Below, in pieces: positions 44,402-55,963 of a stretch of 64,000 bases of DNA (positions are counted from its first letter, which is position 1; every line of letters starts with the position of its first letter). The notes under the pieces are model-generated. The model made no database searches. It saw only the letters and a list, made by a program, of their open reading frames with translations, and had not been told where the DNA came from. The position numbers and the translations under genes are program-made. This DNA comes from Emydura subglobosa (lineage: Eukaryota > Chordata > Testudines > Chelidae): NCBI GenBank assembly GCA_007922225.1, contig ML679961.1, positions 73,822,890 through 73,886,889 on the forward strand, in the 5' to 3' direction.

Positions 44402-44582
44402 GAGGCAGATTTTTAAAAGTATTTAGGTGCCTAAAGATGCAGGTAGGCGCTTAGTAAAATTTTCAAAAGTGGCTAGTCACCTAACTCTTAGTACTTAACT
44501 GCTAGGCATGTTTGAAAATCCCACTTGGTGACTATCTTGGTGTATCCTTAGGCACCTAAATACCTTTAAAAGTTCTGCTCTC
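44402..44582. mobile_element. MITE with about 35-40-bp inverted ends
   Basis: The left end GAGGCAGATTTTTAAAAGTA continues TTTAGGTGCCTAAAGATGCA. The reverse complement of the right end is GAGAGCAGAACTTTTAAAGG, then TATTTAGGTGCCTAAGGATA. The centre is TTTTCAAAAGTGGCTAGTCACC. Length about 180 bp, no clear target duplication. Confidence 0.6.
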
Positions 44583-45328
44583 AGCCCATGTGACCTGATT
44601 TTCAGAAGTGCTGAGAAGCCACAATGTCATTCAAAGTCAGGGGGAACTACAGGTGCTCAACATCCCTGAAAATCAGGAAATCCTTATTCAGGCAAAACTC
44701 CTTTTGACTCTACTGCCTGAGTATTGACTGACACAGGATTAAGTAATGGCTTTATGATCTGGTCCCCTATTTGTATGTCATCGAGAAACACTCAACCTAG
44801 TAAATCAATGGTTCCCATACATCTCAGATTTTTTTTTCCGACTGGCACCATCAGATGGTGGTACTGTGACCATCAGAGGGTGGCATCTCTCAAGTAACTA
44901 CTAACTAGAGCTGGATTGACACATGTAACACAAAGACAAAAAGCTCTGTAACCATTACCATCCCCATGAGCTACACAGTGGCTACCTCCAAAGTGTATCT
45001 ATCTGAAATACATCTCAGAAAAAGTAGTGTAGATGCAGCACATTCCTTTAGCAGTGAGCGCTTCACTGAGAACTTACTTTGAAAATACCCTAAAAAGAAA
45101 GTGACGTATAATAATTGGGATGGCCCATGTTTTCAAGTCAATGTTTCAGGATGTTGCTAAGTAAGACAAAGTAATTTTTAAAAATGTTTTATATTATTTT
45201 ATTTAATGGATTGTTGAGTTATAGGATCCTTAAGTTTGCACCTTGTGAAGTCCATCTGCCCTGTATTGAGGAGACAGCTGGAAAAAGGCTTACAATCCCC
45301 GTCTTACGATTCCCATAGGTGCTAGTGG
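44583..45328. other. Mostly non-coding, MITE-like text at the start
   Basis: 44583-44690 (CTGATTTTCAGAAGTGCTGAG..GTGCTCAACATCCCTGAAAATCAGG) also looks like a short inverted repeat of MITE type (CTGATTTTCAG / CTGAAAATCAG). The rest is unassigned. Confidence 0.4.
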
Positions 45329-45360
45329 TGCGCTCGCTCTCGCGCTCGCTCTCGCTCTCT
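45329..45360. repeat. GCTCTC simple repeat
   Basis: GCGCTCGCTCTCGCGCTCGC followed by TCTCGCTCTCTT. CpG-containing and GC-rich in an AT-rich context. Confidence 0.8.
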
Positions 45361-47741
45361 TCAGGAAAAAATTGCTTTCTGAATTTCCTCATTATTTTAA
45401 ATGGGACCCTCTCTATCTCACTGCATCCAATAAGAATTTACTGCAGAGCACAAAAGCAAGACAACCACTAAATTGTCTGCTGGTTTATAGACAGACTATC
45501 TAAAAAAAATCTTTCAACTAGATGGAGAAAGTGCACTAACACATCTCTACTTGAAACAGAACTTAAAACAAGTAAATTTCAATACCCTCTCCATGAAAGC
45601 ATATTGCTGCTATAAAAAAACTGTCAATCTTTGCTCTTTAATGCTGGCCTTGTTAAGGCAAGACAAGGTTTTTCACTTTCCTTCCAAACTAAGTGGAGCA
45701 AAATATGTTTCAAGTTGTTTTGTATCACTCTGTTAACTTCTGTAGGATTTTTATTGTTGGTTAATGTTGTGACTGCCAACCAGTGACCAGGCAGGGAAAC
45801 TGGCTCAACCTATGGGGAGAGAGACTCCAGTCAGGAATTTAACTTAGACCCTCTTAGACTACACAGACTGCGGTTTTAACAAGTGAGTTGAAATAGGAGC
45901 CTGCCTATGGTTGAAGAAAGCTAGAGGTGTGATGACAAGGCTTTAGCTGGAATTCATTTGTGGTAAATCTTACTTTGCAGGTATATTACCAATGCAAAAA
46001 CTGCAAGATCAGACTCATCCCCCGACCCCCCCGATAATTTTTACTACATGTTTCTGGTTTGAAGGCTTTCTGTATCTAGTGTTTCGCAGTACCATTATTT
46101 GAAAATTGGCTAGACTATTCTAATAATTTGATTTAAAAATAAATGTCATAAGTCAGGTAGTATAAGGTGTTTTTACATTCATTCCTTTATTTTAATGAAG
46201 TACACTGAGGGCTGAATTGTGCCTTGCTCCACAGCAAGGGAACTGAGAGGGCTTAAAACTTCTCCAGACTGGGTCTCAATCAGGAACAATGCCTTTGAGG
46301 GCTTTCACTGAGACAACGCACATCTCTTTACACATAGCTATATCAGGTAAATGCATCCTTGTCCAGAGGGCCAGCACAAGCCCTATGCACTATTTTTGTC
46401 CCATTTACACCCCCAAAATGGGCTGGCCTCCTGCACAGTGGTGTATCACTTCCACTGACAGCTATTGATTTTGCAAGTTTACTGAAATGTTAAAAAAGGC
46501 CCATGATGCTAATAAGGAGCAGTTTATAGAGGATATTAACACATCAATGTTTCATCAGGTTTTTTTATTTTAATGGGCAGCTCTAGGGGTGGACATAGAA
46601 TTAAAGGGAACATGGCAGTTATGTCTCACCCATATATTTTTCTTACCATTATAGAAAGTACGGGTTTAGTGGGAAAGCTGTGTCTGTGTTCTAATGAGTT
46701 CTTTGGTTGTATGCTGTCCTCTTTTGATAATTTAAATGAATCAATTATTCCAAACAACACAGTTGGTGATTTCAGGTATAGTGCTACATAGATCACCCAG
46801 CTAAATTCTTCATCTCATCATGGTAGTTTTTATTAACTTACTAATAGTTATGTTCTGCAAATACAGCCCTGAAAAAAAGAACTGAGGCATCTTCAGGTGA
46901 ACTCAATCTTTAGTGTCTATTGTGTGGCGCCACCTGTAGTAATAAACTTACAGCATTGTTTAAGACTACATGATAAAGTGCTTAGATCCCAATTCTCCAA
47001 AAAGCTGACCACCTATTTAACCATTCATGATGTGTTTATCCCCATGAAGTTGGAGCATCATTCTTTAGTGGGCACTGAGGGTGCTCAGCACCTTCCAGGA
47101 CTCGGCCCTGATATAGCCCTGTTAATTTACAAATTACAGACCTAGATTCAGGTACATTCTCTGCTCCAAAGATATTGTGAAACACCAGAGAAATAATAAA
47201 GTACAAATGAGTTACAGAAGCAATAAAAGAGACACTTCAGAAGATTTTTTCCATGCAAAAGATAGGAATTCAAGAGATATTTGGGGAAAATGAAAATGTG
47301 AAATTGAAAGAAACTGAAAGAAGGCACACCCTCCTTTATCTGTGTGTTGTCTGTATGATATCAAGTATCTTGTCCTCTTACTTGTTTATAAAGCCCATAG
47401 TGCACTTAATTTCTGTTTTTTTATAAATTGTAAATAATTATTTTCATAAGTGTATGGAATATCTAGAAGCATATGAGTGATATGTATAGAACACTGGTGC
47501 CTCTCTTAAAATCATGGGAGAAATGCAGCACATAGTGACTATTTTTTCAGGAGCTAGTTGATTTGTATATGTGTGTGTGACTGTATGTGTAGTTCAAACA
47601 CACACAACTACCTCAAAATTCACAGACCACAAGAAAAAAAAAGCATATAAAACTATGGAGTGTCAAGAAATATGAAAGAAATTTAGATTGGAGTGTGTTT
47701 CTGCAACAACAAACTTTCACTGCATAAGAACAAACACCTTG
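45361..47741. other. Non-coding stretch
   Basis: No gene: frames of 61-82 codons (45551-45736, 46573-46791, 46897-47145) lack domains. The segment at about 46190-46460 (GGGCTGAATTGTGCCTTGCT .. GCCTCCTGCACAGTGG) may be a repeat of unknown type. 47000-47115 has MITE-like wording (GGTGCTCAGCACCTTCC). Confidence 0.4.
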
Positions 47742-47810
47742 GGTCTGATCCACAGACTATTAAAGTCAGTAGGAATCCTTGAGTTTTCCATCAGATCCCA
47801 ATTTTGCAAT
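47742..47810. repeat. Short palindromic MITE copy
   Basis: GGGTCTGATCCACAGACTAT..AAAGTCAGTAGGAATCC..CCATCAGATCCC. The ends GGGTCTGAT/ATCAGATCC are inverted. GATCCAAAGC type. Confidence 0.5.
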
Positions 47811-48025
47811 GTGCTGTGTACTTATTGAAATATGTTTAGCACTTTCAGAAAACTCATGGTTTTGGTCTTCCATAACCTTGTGGGATCCACACCTATTCAT
47901 TAGTGGTGGATGGCTCTCATTTGGTTTGGAGGTTTATTTCAGATAAACATACTGAAACTTGAATGCTTTTTGGAACCTCTGTAGTCTAGTAATAGGGCTG
48001 AGCAACTACAACAATGAAAAAGCCT

Positions 48026-48112
48026 GAGTCTCCACTCACACAGGTATAAATCAGGAATAACTCCACTGATGTCAAGAGAAATTACACTGTTGTCAGGTGA
48101 TAATCAGGTCCA
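48026..48112. repeat. Short palindromic MITE copy
   Basis: CTGAGTCTCCACTCACACAG, GTATAAATCAGGAATAACTC, CACTGATGTCAAGAG, ending AATCAGGTCC. Diverged copy of the main palindromic family. Confidence 0.45.
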
Positions 48113-49039
48113 CAATTTGTAACCTGACACCTGGTTTTACAAATTCTCTTGTGTGACCAGAAGGGAAATTCCACATGACCAAGTTCTAGCCTCTATCTCT
48201 CAAAAGCACCCAATAACTGCACATAACAGTTTCCCTCACAAACAACTCGTATTCTTCACCACCTGTGATTTAACCTAATATTAAAGCATTACGGCAAATT
48301 CTTCCCATCTCTATCACTTTGGAAATTAACTGAATGGGCCAAGCCTCTTTTGCATTTTAATTACGGGGAAACACTATGCTTCTGTTAAGTAGAATGTTCC
48401 TCTCCCCTTTCCTGAACTTTCAGCTTACATGTCTGTTGTGGCTCAGATCACAGATTAGTCTTTTTTAGTTATATCTCTCTATATTATACAGAGTTAAATT
48501 TTTAAGAGAAGAAGGACAAAGTCTCTAAGCAAAAATCTCTCTCTCTCTCTCTCTCATGGCATACATAACAATTTACATTTAACCCTTGAAACAATTGTGA
48601 ATAATGTCAAAAACAACTCTTGTTTACAGTCAATACTTCCAAAGGGTTCCCGTCCAACTTTTAGTACTTATTATTACCACAAGTTCAAATGCAAAATAAA
48701 TGCAAAATACAACACATCTTTAACAATATTATGCAAAATATAATGATACATGCTTCTTTGAAAGAGTTTACCTTGGTCTCAATGGAATGGCATAGAGACA
48801 TTCTGTAGGACATGCCAAATCCCTGAAATTAGGAACCAGTTGATAGTTCTACTGTCTCCTTCAAAACTCCCTTTGAGTTTTCGCAAGGACAGTCTGCAAT
48901 TTGTACAGCCTGTGGTAAATTCTCATCTCCTTTTTAGTGGGAGTAGGGAGCCTAGCCCTACAAAATCAGCAAAATCCCTGCAACATTATCCTCACATTAA
49001 ACCCTTCTTCTCCTTACACTGAGTCCTCTGAGATGATTC
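48113..49039. other. Non-coding stretch with a CT run
   Basis: A CT dinucleotide run at about 48537-48555. A phrase at 48318-48347 (ACTGAATGGGCCAAGCCTC, then TTTTGCAT) recurs with changes at 49465-49493 (ACTGAATGGGCCACACCTC, then ATTTGCAT) in the same orientation. This suggests two copies of one repeat. No gene. Confidence 0.4.
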
Positions 49040-49095
49040 CCACTTCTATTTATAAACTCCTCCCACTCCCCTAGAGTCTCTATTGGTTCCACTCT
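49040..49095 (-). promoter_or_regulatory. Promoter-like cluster on the minus strand
   Basis: On the minus strand: ACCAATAGAG (CCAAT box) near 49086, a GGGAGTGGGAGG purine-rich box near 49067, and GTTTATAAATAG (TATA box) near 49055. Order and spacing fit a retroviral U3 or a gene promoter, and the TGTCACAAAAC..ATGCAAAT text near 49503 on the same strand could be the start of that LTR. No downstream AATAAA or LTR end was found. Confidence 0.35.
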
Positions 49096-49726
49096 TAGAG
49101 AATGACACTGGTTGTGTTCTATCAGGCTGTTTTCCCATAATGGAGGTCACCAGAGTACCTTCAAAGAGCTAATGAGCATCCCTACTGCCTGCTACACCCA
49201 ATTTCTGGATGATTCTAGTCTGTCTGGTAGAATCACCCTCCACACACAAAACTAAAAAATGAAATCATGTAGCCATCCCACTGTTCCACCCCCAACCCAC
49301 TTATTTACACTACTGTAAGCCTTATGACCTGAAGCCTTAGAAAGTAAAAAGTTCTCTGTTATCACCTGTTGGTGAAATGGGAGAAGAACATCCCCTCTCA
49401 AGAGCTGCTTGAGAACAAAAAATGGGCAGAAAGCTGGCATTTGTTGGAGACCAAAGGAAATGGACTGAATGGGCCACACCTCATTTGCATATAGTTTTGT
49501 GACAGTTTGGAGCATTTTGATTAATTTTTTTTGTTTGGGGGCAATAAAATGCTACTGGCCTCATTGGGAAATACAAGAATAATAAATGAAATAGCCTGGG
49601 GTCACCCTGAATATGACTACTGTCAGGCACAGTTGGGCAAAGCTTGGGTAGAGATGAGAAGAGAAAAAGAGTGTGATGAAAAGGCTCCTATCTTCCCCTG
49701 GGCCTGCCCCTTTGCATGGTGAACAC

Positions 49727-50421
49727 TGTCAAGTGCCCTACATATCACTGATTTCTCTCTAAGTGCTAAGGTGAGCTGAGACTGCTAGCGGACAATGGAG
49801 AGCTGATTTTGAGGCAGCAGATGGCACAGAGTGGATGCAGCAGCTTCAAGATGCCAGACAGTACAGAGTGGTGGTAGCTGGAGTAAAGCTGAGGCAGCTT
49901 GGGCTGCAGTGACAGAGAGAGCAGCAGCCTATCTAAAGGACTGTGCTGCAGGCCTTTCTACCCAGCAATTAAAGCTGAATCACCCCCACCTGAAGCAATC
50001 CCAGAGAGCCTGGCCTGCCAGCATCCTTGGACTTCTCCAATCCAGGGCAGCTAATGGTGAGTGGGGAGCTAGAGAGGACGGAAGTGGCTGGAATGCAACA
50101 GCCACTCACTCAGGAGAACTGAGGTTGGGACTCTAGTTAAGGTACCCTGAGGAACTGGAAGCCTTACCTCATAGAATTGATTAATTTATTAATTGCTGGC
50201 TTTCCCAAATTCATTCTGTTCCCTCCATCTCTTTTTATCACCCTCTAAGAGGAATCACTGTTTGCTCACGGGAAGTAATGCCCAGCAAGGGCCCCCAGGG
50301 GGGTGTATATAGTTTCCCAGTTTCTGGGTGATTGATTGAGATGGTGGTAGTTATTTCTTTAAGGAAAAGAAAATTGAACCTGACCCTTTTTTTTTTTTTG
50401 TGCTGCCATCAACACTTGACA
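49727..50421. repeat. Possible LTR-like element, 695 bp
   Basis: Starts TGTCAAGTG and ends CACTTGACA, an exact 9-bp inverted pair with TG..CA ends. The body is GC-richer and unlike its surroundings (GGCAGCAGATGGCACAGAGT, TGAATCACCCCCACCTGAAG) and has GTGTATATAG near 50307. There is no clear target duplication (AACAC left, GAAGG right). The 101-codon frame at 49831-50136 lies within it and shows no domain. Confidence 0.4.
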
Positions 50422-51611
50422 GAAGGGTTACACTACTAAATACCGCAGTGCAAGCATATGGATTATATATACAAGTCCAAATGGGAGGACCTGCAACTGT
50501 CCATCTCTATAGTGTACAAGCAGAGGAAGTATGAATAGATATGTGCAAGTTCTGGTGAGTGGCTGGTATTTTTTATTCAGGTTTATCACTGACACATAAA
50601 AAATCATTTCTGAGAATATTGGCTAGAGAATATAAGATTCTATTATTTTATACTCCTTGAATTTACAATAAAAATGTCAAAGGGCTCAAATGCATAGAGC
50701 TTGGTGGAAAAAGGATGATTTAGAACATAGAACAGATTTAATAAACTATCACATTTCGCTGCAGCTGAGACTACAACAAATGGTGCAGCCTGGGATTTTT
50801 GGTGAGGCTGTCATGGGACAGCACATGGCATGGGCATAGTTCTTGTCACTGGGATGAGTTACTGGAAATTCCCCTCTGGATTGCTGACTCATACTAACAT
50901 ATAATTATGATGCTAATGATGATGTTGACAATAACAACACAGGGAGCTTCATACAGTTAAGCTTGTTTAAAGAAGTCAGCTCATTGGTTCAACCCTATCT
51001 GTAAAGTCCCATTAATCATCTTATTTAATATGATTCTTCAAGGACATGTTCTAACACAGCATAATTTTTTAGTGAATACAAATTGTAAATGGACTGCATG
51101 ACAGGAAGTGCTTGTAGGGGCTTGACTCTTGCTTATAGGGTTACGGAGCAGCTCTGGATCCACTCCACAGCTGCTACACTGAAACTGCAGGGCTGCAGTA
51201 GCCCTGGCAACTGTTGAGATATTCTCCCCACTTGGGGGCTGATGTAAAGCCCTTGAAGTCCATGTGTGGACTGGAGCCCAGATGAGAGGTGGTGTGAGGG
51301 TTTAACTAGTGGATGAATAATCTCCTTCCCCACTGCCAGGTGGACTGCAGAGAGGAACAAGCCAGTTCCAGAGACTCCAGTCCCTAGAAGCAGAGGCCAA
51401 AGACCTTTGATCTTTTGGCCATTAAGAGAATTTTCTAGAGTTTTGATTGGACTTCCTCAGCCTTTTGCTGATTGGCTGTTTGCTCCAACCCTCCCCACAC
51501 CCAGTCTCTTCATCTCAACTTCACTGTACCGGTGCCTCTCTTACCCTGCCCTGTCCCCTTCACCTCCTTTCCTTTCCTTTGCATTTAGCTTATTTCTCTA
51601 GCTAGTCATTG
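50422..51611. other. Non-coding stretch
   Basis: No recognised repeat. The 75-codon minus frame at 51133-51360 and 64-codon frame at 51407-51601 have no motif. Confidence 0.4.
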
Positions 51612-51803
51612 AGGATAGATCCATCAATGGCTATTAGCCAGATAGGCAGGAATTGCTGTTTGCCAGAAGCTGGGAATGGGCAATGGGATGGATCTGTTCT
51701 GTTCATTCCCTCTGAAGAACCTGGCATTGGTCACTGTCAGAAAACAAGATACTGGGCTAGATGGACCATTGGTCTGACCCAGTATGGCCATTCTTATGTT
51801 CTT
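51612..51803 (+). repeat. CR1-family 3' end
   Basis: GATCCATCAATGGCTATTAG near 51618, ACTGGGCTAGATGGACCATT near 51753 and the end CATTCTTATGTTCTTT. It is the same 3' end as the left edge of the reverse CR1 at 16997, here on plus. Heavily 5'-truncated, as usual for CR1. Confidence 0.75.
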
Positions 51804-51806
51804 TAG

Positions 51807-51900
51807 GATAGAGACCACCTATTGCTCTGTGTTTGTACAGTGTCTAGAACAATGGGACCCCAAACTTAGTTCTCCACAGGCACTACCATAATAAAGATGT
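51807..51900 (+). repeat. Tortoise SINE tail
   Basis: GTGTTTGTACAGTGTCTAGA then ACAATGGGACCCCAAACTTA and AGGCACTACCATAATAAAG follow the SINE tail 'gtacagcgcctagcacaatggggcc'. It begins directly after the CR1 end. Confidence 0.65.
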
Positions 51901-52389
51901 TGAATTATCTGCATTTCTTTCCAGTCACAATCTTCTGTAGCCTGTCCTAACTCCAACATCCTCACCTTTAATACATTTGAATCATAGCTCCCTAGAACCT
52001 GAGGTTTCGGCATCCTGGTCGGTGGCCTATTGGCCATGAACAAGTAGACTCAGAGAATAGCCTAAAGGAATTAAACAGTTTTTAAAGCTAACAAGTGATA
52101 TATTCCTTTGTCAGCAACTAATTTAACAGGTGCAGGAGGAGAAGAAATGGTTTGGAATTTTGAAGAATGAGTCAATTAAGTAGTTGATGCCTTTGTCAGA
52201 TATGTTTACAAGTGCCTAATGGTGGTTTCTGAAAATCTCTGCATTAATTGCACCACTATTCCAAAGGTGTCATTAACTTTGTGCCTATTGCAATGATGCG
52301 TGGCCACAGATACACACTGGGTGGCCACAGGCACACGGTATGGGGAAAATAAATCAGTACATACATATGTGGGGCTATGTGTTTCAAGA
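51901..52389. other. Non-coding stretch
   Basis: Nothing recognised. Confidence 0.35.
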
Positions 52390-52600
52390 GAAAAGACACC
52401 AGCATGGGAAAGAGAAGCCCTGGGTTCTTTTCTTCAGATTATGTCACTGACTCTTTGGAAGTTCTTAGGCAAGTCATTTCACTTCTGTACCTCAACTGCC
52501 TCAGGTGCAAAATGGAAATATGAATACTTAACTTCCTTTGTAAAGTACTTTGCTGTTGTACAAAACTTTTCATCTGTAGATCTCAAAGTATGATTACTAC
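52390..52600 (+). repeat. MIR-like SINE
   Basis: CCTGGGTTCTTTTCTTCAGA near 52421, TCTTAGGCAAGTCATTTCAC near 52465, TGTACCTCAACTGCC and AAAATGGAAATATGAATAC. These are the box B-distal and core parts of a MIR-type SINE, diverged. Confidence 0.6.
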
Positions 52601-52656
52601 TTACCATTTAAGCTAAAGGGGAATCTTCATTAGCTGGTAGAAGCATTAAAGCTTAT

Positions 52657-52712
52657 GGGTCAGATTCTCACTGGTGTAAATCTACATTGACTTCAACACT
52701 ACCTCATTCATC
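52657..52712. repeat. Short palindromic MITE, left half
   Basis: GGGTCAGATTCTCACTGGTG then TAAATCTACATTGACTTCAA. The left arm and centre of the main palindromic family; the right arm is lost or diverged. Confidence 0.5.
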
Positions 52713-54639
52713 TTTAATGGCCACATAATATAGGATGAAATAACAACAAGCTAGTACACTGATAAGTGGATCTGGTTACATCCAGTAGAAGGAAGTCATG
52801 CACATAAACAGAAGCCAACACATTACACAATGGTCTGAGGTTTTAACCAATGATGGCTAGATCTCAAAATGTTTGATGGTTGAGAGTTAACGAGTCTTGA
52901 TTAATTGCAAGTTTCATATTTGGTGTTTTTTCTTTAAGCCCCAGGTCCTGAAGTCATGTTATATGTGAGAACCTCAGTTCTAATTTTAAAAAATCAGTAC
53001 TGCCAACCCCAAGTATTTAAAAATAATGTCAGGCCCTTGAGAGTGGCTTAAAAATAATGAGATTTAAAAATAATAATAAAAAATTAAAATGATGAAAGTT
53101 GAAGGCAATTTGCATTCTAGTTTTTGAACATTTAGGATTCCCATTTTTAAAACTTATCCAAACTTTGTATCCATGAGGGCTATAAACTTTTTTCCCCAGT
53201 GAAAGCTGTGATTCTCACACAATTATGTTACTCCAAAAGCTGGGGTTTTAAGAAAAGCACCACATATTTCTATACTATAAAATTGTGAGAACTAGCACCA
53301 CTGAAATTCCTACCCCTCAGATTACTTAAAAATGTGAACCACAATGGTTCAAAAAAACAGAAGGCAAATTTAAAGATCTTTTATTATTTTATAAAACTCA
53401 CTCACAATTTTTAAGCTAAGCTTTTTTCTTTTAAGGCCCTGACTCATGGTTTTTGATAACATGGTTTGGGCAAAACAGGGTTCAGTGTGCACAAATGTCC
53501 CAAAAGTTTAGTTGTTTAACCAAACTATCTACATTTGCTAGACCAAATTCATCTCTGGGATAAGTCCATGGTAAAGTTTGTAGTTACATAAAGATTTAAT
53601 TTGGTCCATTAAATATGGCCTGAAGTGGGAATTTGAAAAAATTAGATTCCCTCATGAGGTTTATGGTACTTCATGTTTCTTTTTTGTCCATAAATATCAT
53701 GAGAAGCATCTCTGCCAACAAAAGTTAAGGCAATTCAGAACTCAGCCAGCACCTAGAAGCAGAGATGTGTGATGACCAAAAACAGTAACAAGAAAACAAA
53801 AACCAGGGTAATATAACCTATTTTGAGCATAACTCATGTTTACTCAAAATGAATGAGGACTAAGGTAGGGCAAGATTTGGATTATTAACAACTTCCAAAT
53901 TGGTTCATCCATCCCCGGTTTTATCTGTATTTAAAAAAAAAAGAATCATAACACTTTGGCACATACAGCTATATGCTTTCTTCCCTCTTCTACACGTGCA
54001 GTACAAAACCCAGGGATCAATTAACCTAAATTTATCACTCAAATAAACCACAAGAAGACCTAGAAAAAAGAAATGGGGTCTGAAGATTAATGCTACTACT
54101 AAGCAATTTGTAAATTTCATCCCACACAACCAAATACTGTACCCCTAGGCAATTTGGATTATTACATGCATATTGAAACATCATTTGTTTTGTTTTGTTT
54201 TTTTCCTCCCAAAGTAGGGATGCTTTTAGTTTGAATTCAAGTGAGATGTAGTTATTTTCAATTCTGGAATCTGTCAAATCACCTATGATGCTTATTGCAA
54301 TACCAATAATAATATTGGTTATTCTCCTAGAAAATAAACATTCCAAGGAAATGAGGATTCTAAGAGTGTCATCAAGTAAATGCCCTCAGTGGATGGTTTT
54401 GTATAAGCAATCAAGAAAATAATTAATGACTTGGCTGTTTTTGTGTATTTTTTTTACCTTAGCAAACCTTTCATAATGGAATTAAATTTCAGTTTTCTGA
54501 AATTTCTGAAATTAGAGTTTAATTTCTAAAATATGACCATCAAATACTATGGACTATAAATGTGACGTATATTGACAACCACAAATATTTCAGTATTCAC
54601 AGGAAAATAATAGACAAAAAGAAATATATATAAACTGGC
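52713..54639. other. Non-coding stretch
   Basis: A-rich at about 53040-53090 and 53931-53943. Minus frames at 53905-54346 (74 and 103 codons) have no domain. No named repeat. Confidence 0.4.
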
Positions 54640-54888
54640 CAGTAGTAAATTTAGGCTGGAAATTAGAGGAAGGTTTCTAACCATCATAGGAGTGAGGTTC
54701 TGGAATAGCCTTACAATAGGAGTAGTTGGGAAAAGGGGGCAAGAAACCTCACTGGTTTTAAAATGGAACTCAATACATTTACAATACATTTATGGATAGG
54801 ATTAGCTGATGGGGTTGCCTAAGATAGCTGGGGACTGGACTCAATGACCCAGGAGGTCCCTTCCAGTCCTATGATCTTATGATTTTAT
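54640..54888 (+). repeat. CR1/L3 3' end
   Basis: GAGGTTCTGGAATAGCCTTA near 54690 corresponds to the C-terminal coding end. GGGGACTGGACTCAATGACC near 54829, AGGAGGTCCCTTCCAGTCC and the terminal TATGATCTTATGATTT repeat are the classical CR1 3' end. Confidence 0.8.
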
Positions 54889-55116
54889 TTCCGCACGTAT
54901 AATGATCCTGCAAACAATAGGGCACCAATTAAAACAGAACTGAAAAGGTTTGGGTGGGGGAGATTCATTTGTTTGATAAAAGGGAGATATATTATCTTTT
55001 TTAAGTTAATTTGGTGAACAATTCAATGGACTATTCAATTTCCTAGAAAAATATTTGAAGTTGAAAAGTTAATCCAGATAATTAGAGGATTCTGAGCCCA
55101 TTCACAATAATAGGTA
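54889..55116. other. Non-coding stretch
   Basis: Nothing recognised. Confidence 0.35.
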
Positions 55117-55196
55117 GGACCAGAATTTTAGTCAGTGAAAATCAGTGTAAATAAAGTCAACAGAGCTCCAGTTTATACCAACTGAAGATCTGGTCC
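55117..55196. repeat. Short palindromic MITE
   Basis: GGACCAGAATTTTAGTCAGT at the left, AACTGAAGATCTGGTCC at the right. Reverse complement of the right end: GGACCAGATCTTCAGTTGGT. About 80 bp, near-palindromic. Confidence 0.6.
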
Positions 55197-55404
55197 ACAG
55201 TGTAGCGATAGTAGTGGATCTTTAAAACAACACTGAGGGCTAAAAACCTAATCCTTCTTAAGGTAACAGTTTTATCATTATCTTCAGTGGAATTAGAATT
55301 TGGCTCTAAGGCTTATTAAATTAGAGCAAAAACAAGTTTGTTGAATACTGTTATTGACCTGTGATTTGGTAGTTTGAAATCTGGGATTTCTAAACTGGAA
55401 CTCA

Positions 55405-55960
55405 GGGCTTATCTAACCAGAGGAAAAGCCTGTAGCAGATTGTGCACACTAGCTTGTCTGCACCAGTTATTCCATGCTAACACTTCATATAGACACTCAT
55501 ACTGTGCACTAAGAGTGCTTTTGGGTGCATTATCTTAGTACACTTTGGAAGTGTACTAAGCTAAACTGCATGATGGCACTCAGGGTCTTTCTACATTGCC
55601 CAGCACAGATCTTTGAAAGCTTTAAATTTGCCTTCTGTTTTTGACTATGGGAATGCAAATAGCAGTGTGCACCACAGTGCTGTGCTGCAACTCACCTGTG
55701 TGGATGCTGTGGGTGCAAACGAAAAAATTCCTAGTTTGTGGTAACGTAGTTCTCTTCAAACGGCTCTATCAATGCAAACTAGCACCACAGCACTTTGTTG
55801 TGCACTGCTATTCACACCCCTTATAGTATAAACTGGGAAGCAGTGTAGATTCAGCCCTAATGTGTAGTAAGAGTGTCCACACAGGGAGTTAGTGCAGAGT
55901 AGCTAGTGTGCTTTAAATTCACACCCTAACTTTCCGTGCACTAACTTTCGAATATAGACC
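55405..55960. mobile_element. Harbinger-type MITE (outer of a nested pair)
   Basis: Starts GGGCTTATCTA and ends AATATAGACC. TCA on both sides (55402-55404 and 55961-55963) is a perfect 3-bp target duplication. Without the inner insertion it is about 280 bp. Its right part (AGTTAGTGCAGAGTAGC..TGTGCTTTAAATTCACACCC) is wording known from turtle MITEs. Confidence 0.6.
55583..55857. mobile_element. Harbinger-type MITE (inner of the pair), 275 bp
   Basis: Left end GGGTCTTTCTACATTG; reverse complement of the right end GGGCTGAATCTACACTG. Flanks TCA (55580-55582) and TAA (55858-55860) differ by one base. It interrupts the outer MITE, so it is the younger insertion. Frames in it (55641-55826) are chance. 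Confidence 0.65.
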
Positions 55961-55963
55961 TCA

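Noticed and set aside
49831..50136. 101-codon Ala/Gln-rich frame
   Set aside because: Lies within the LTR-like repeat 49727-50421; no domain.
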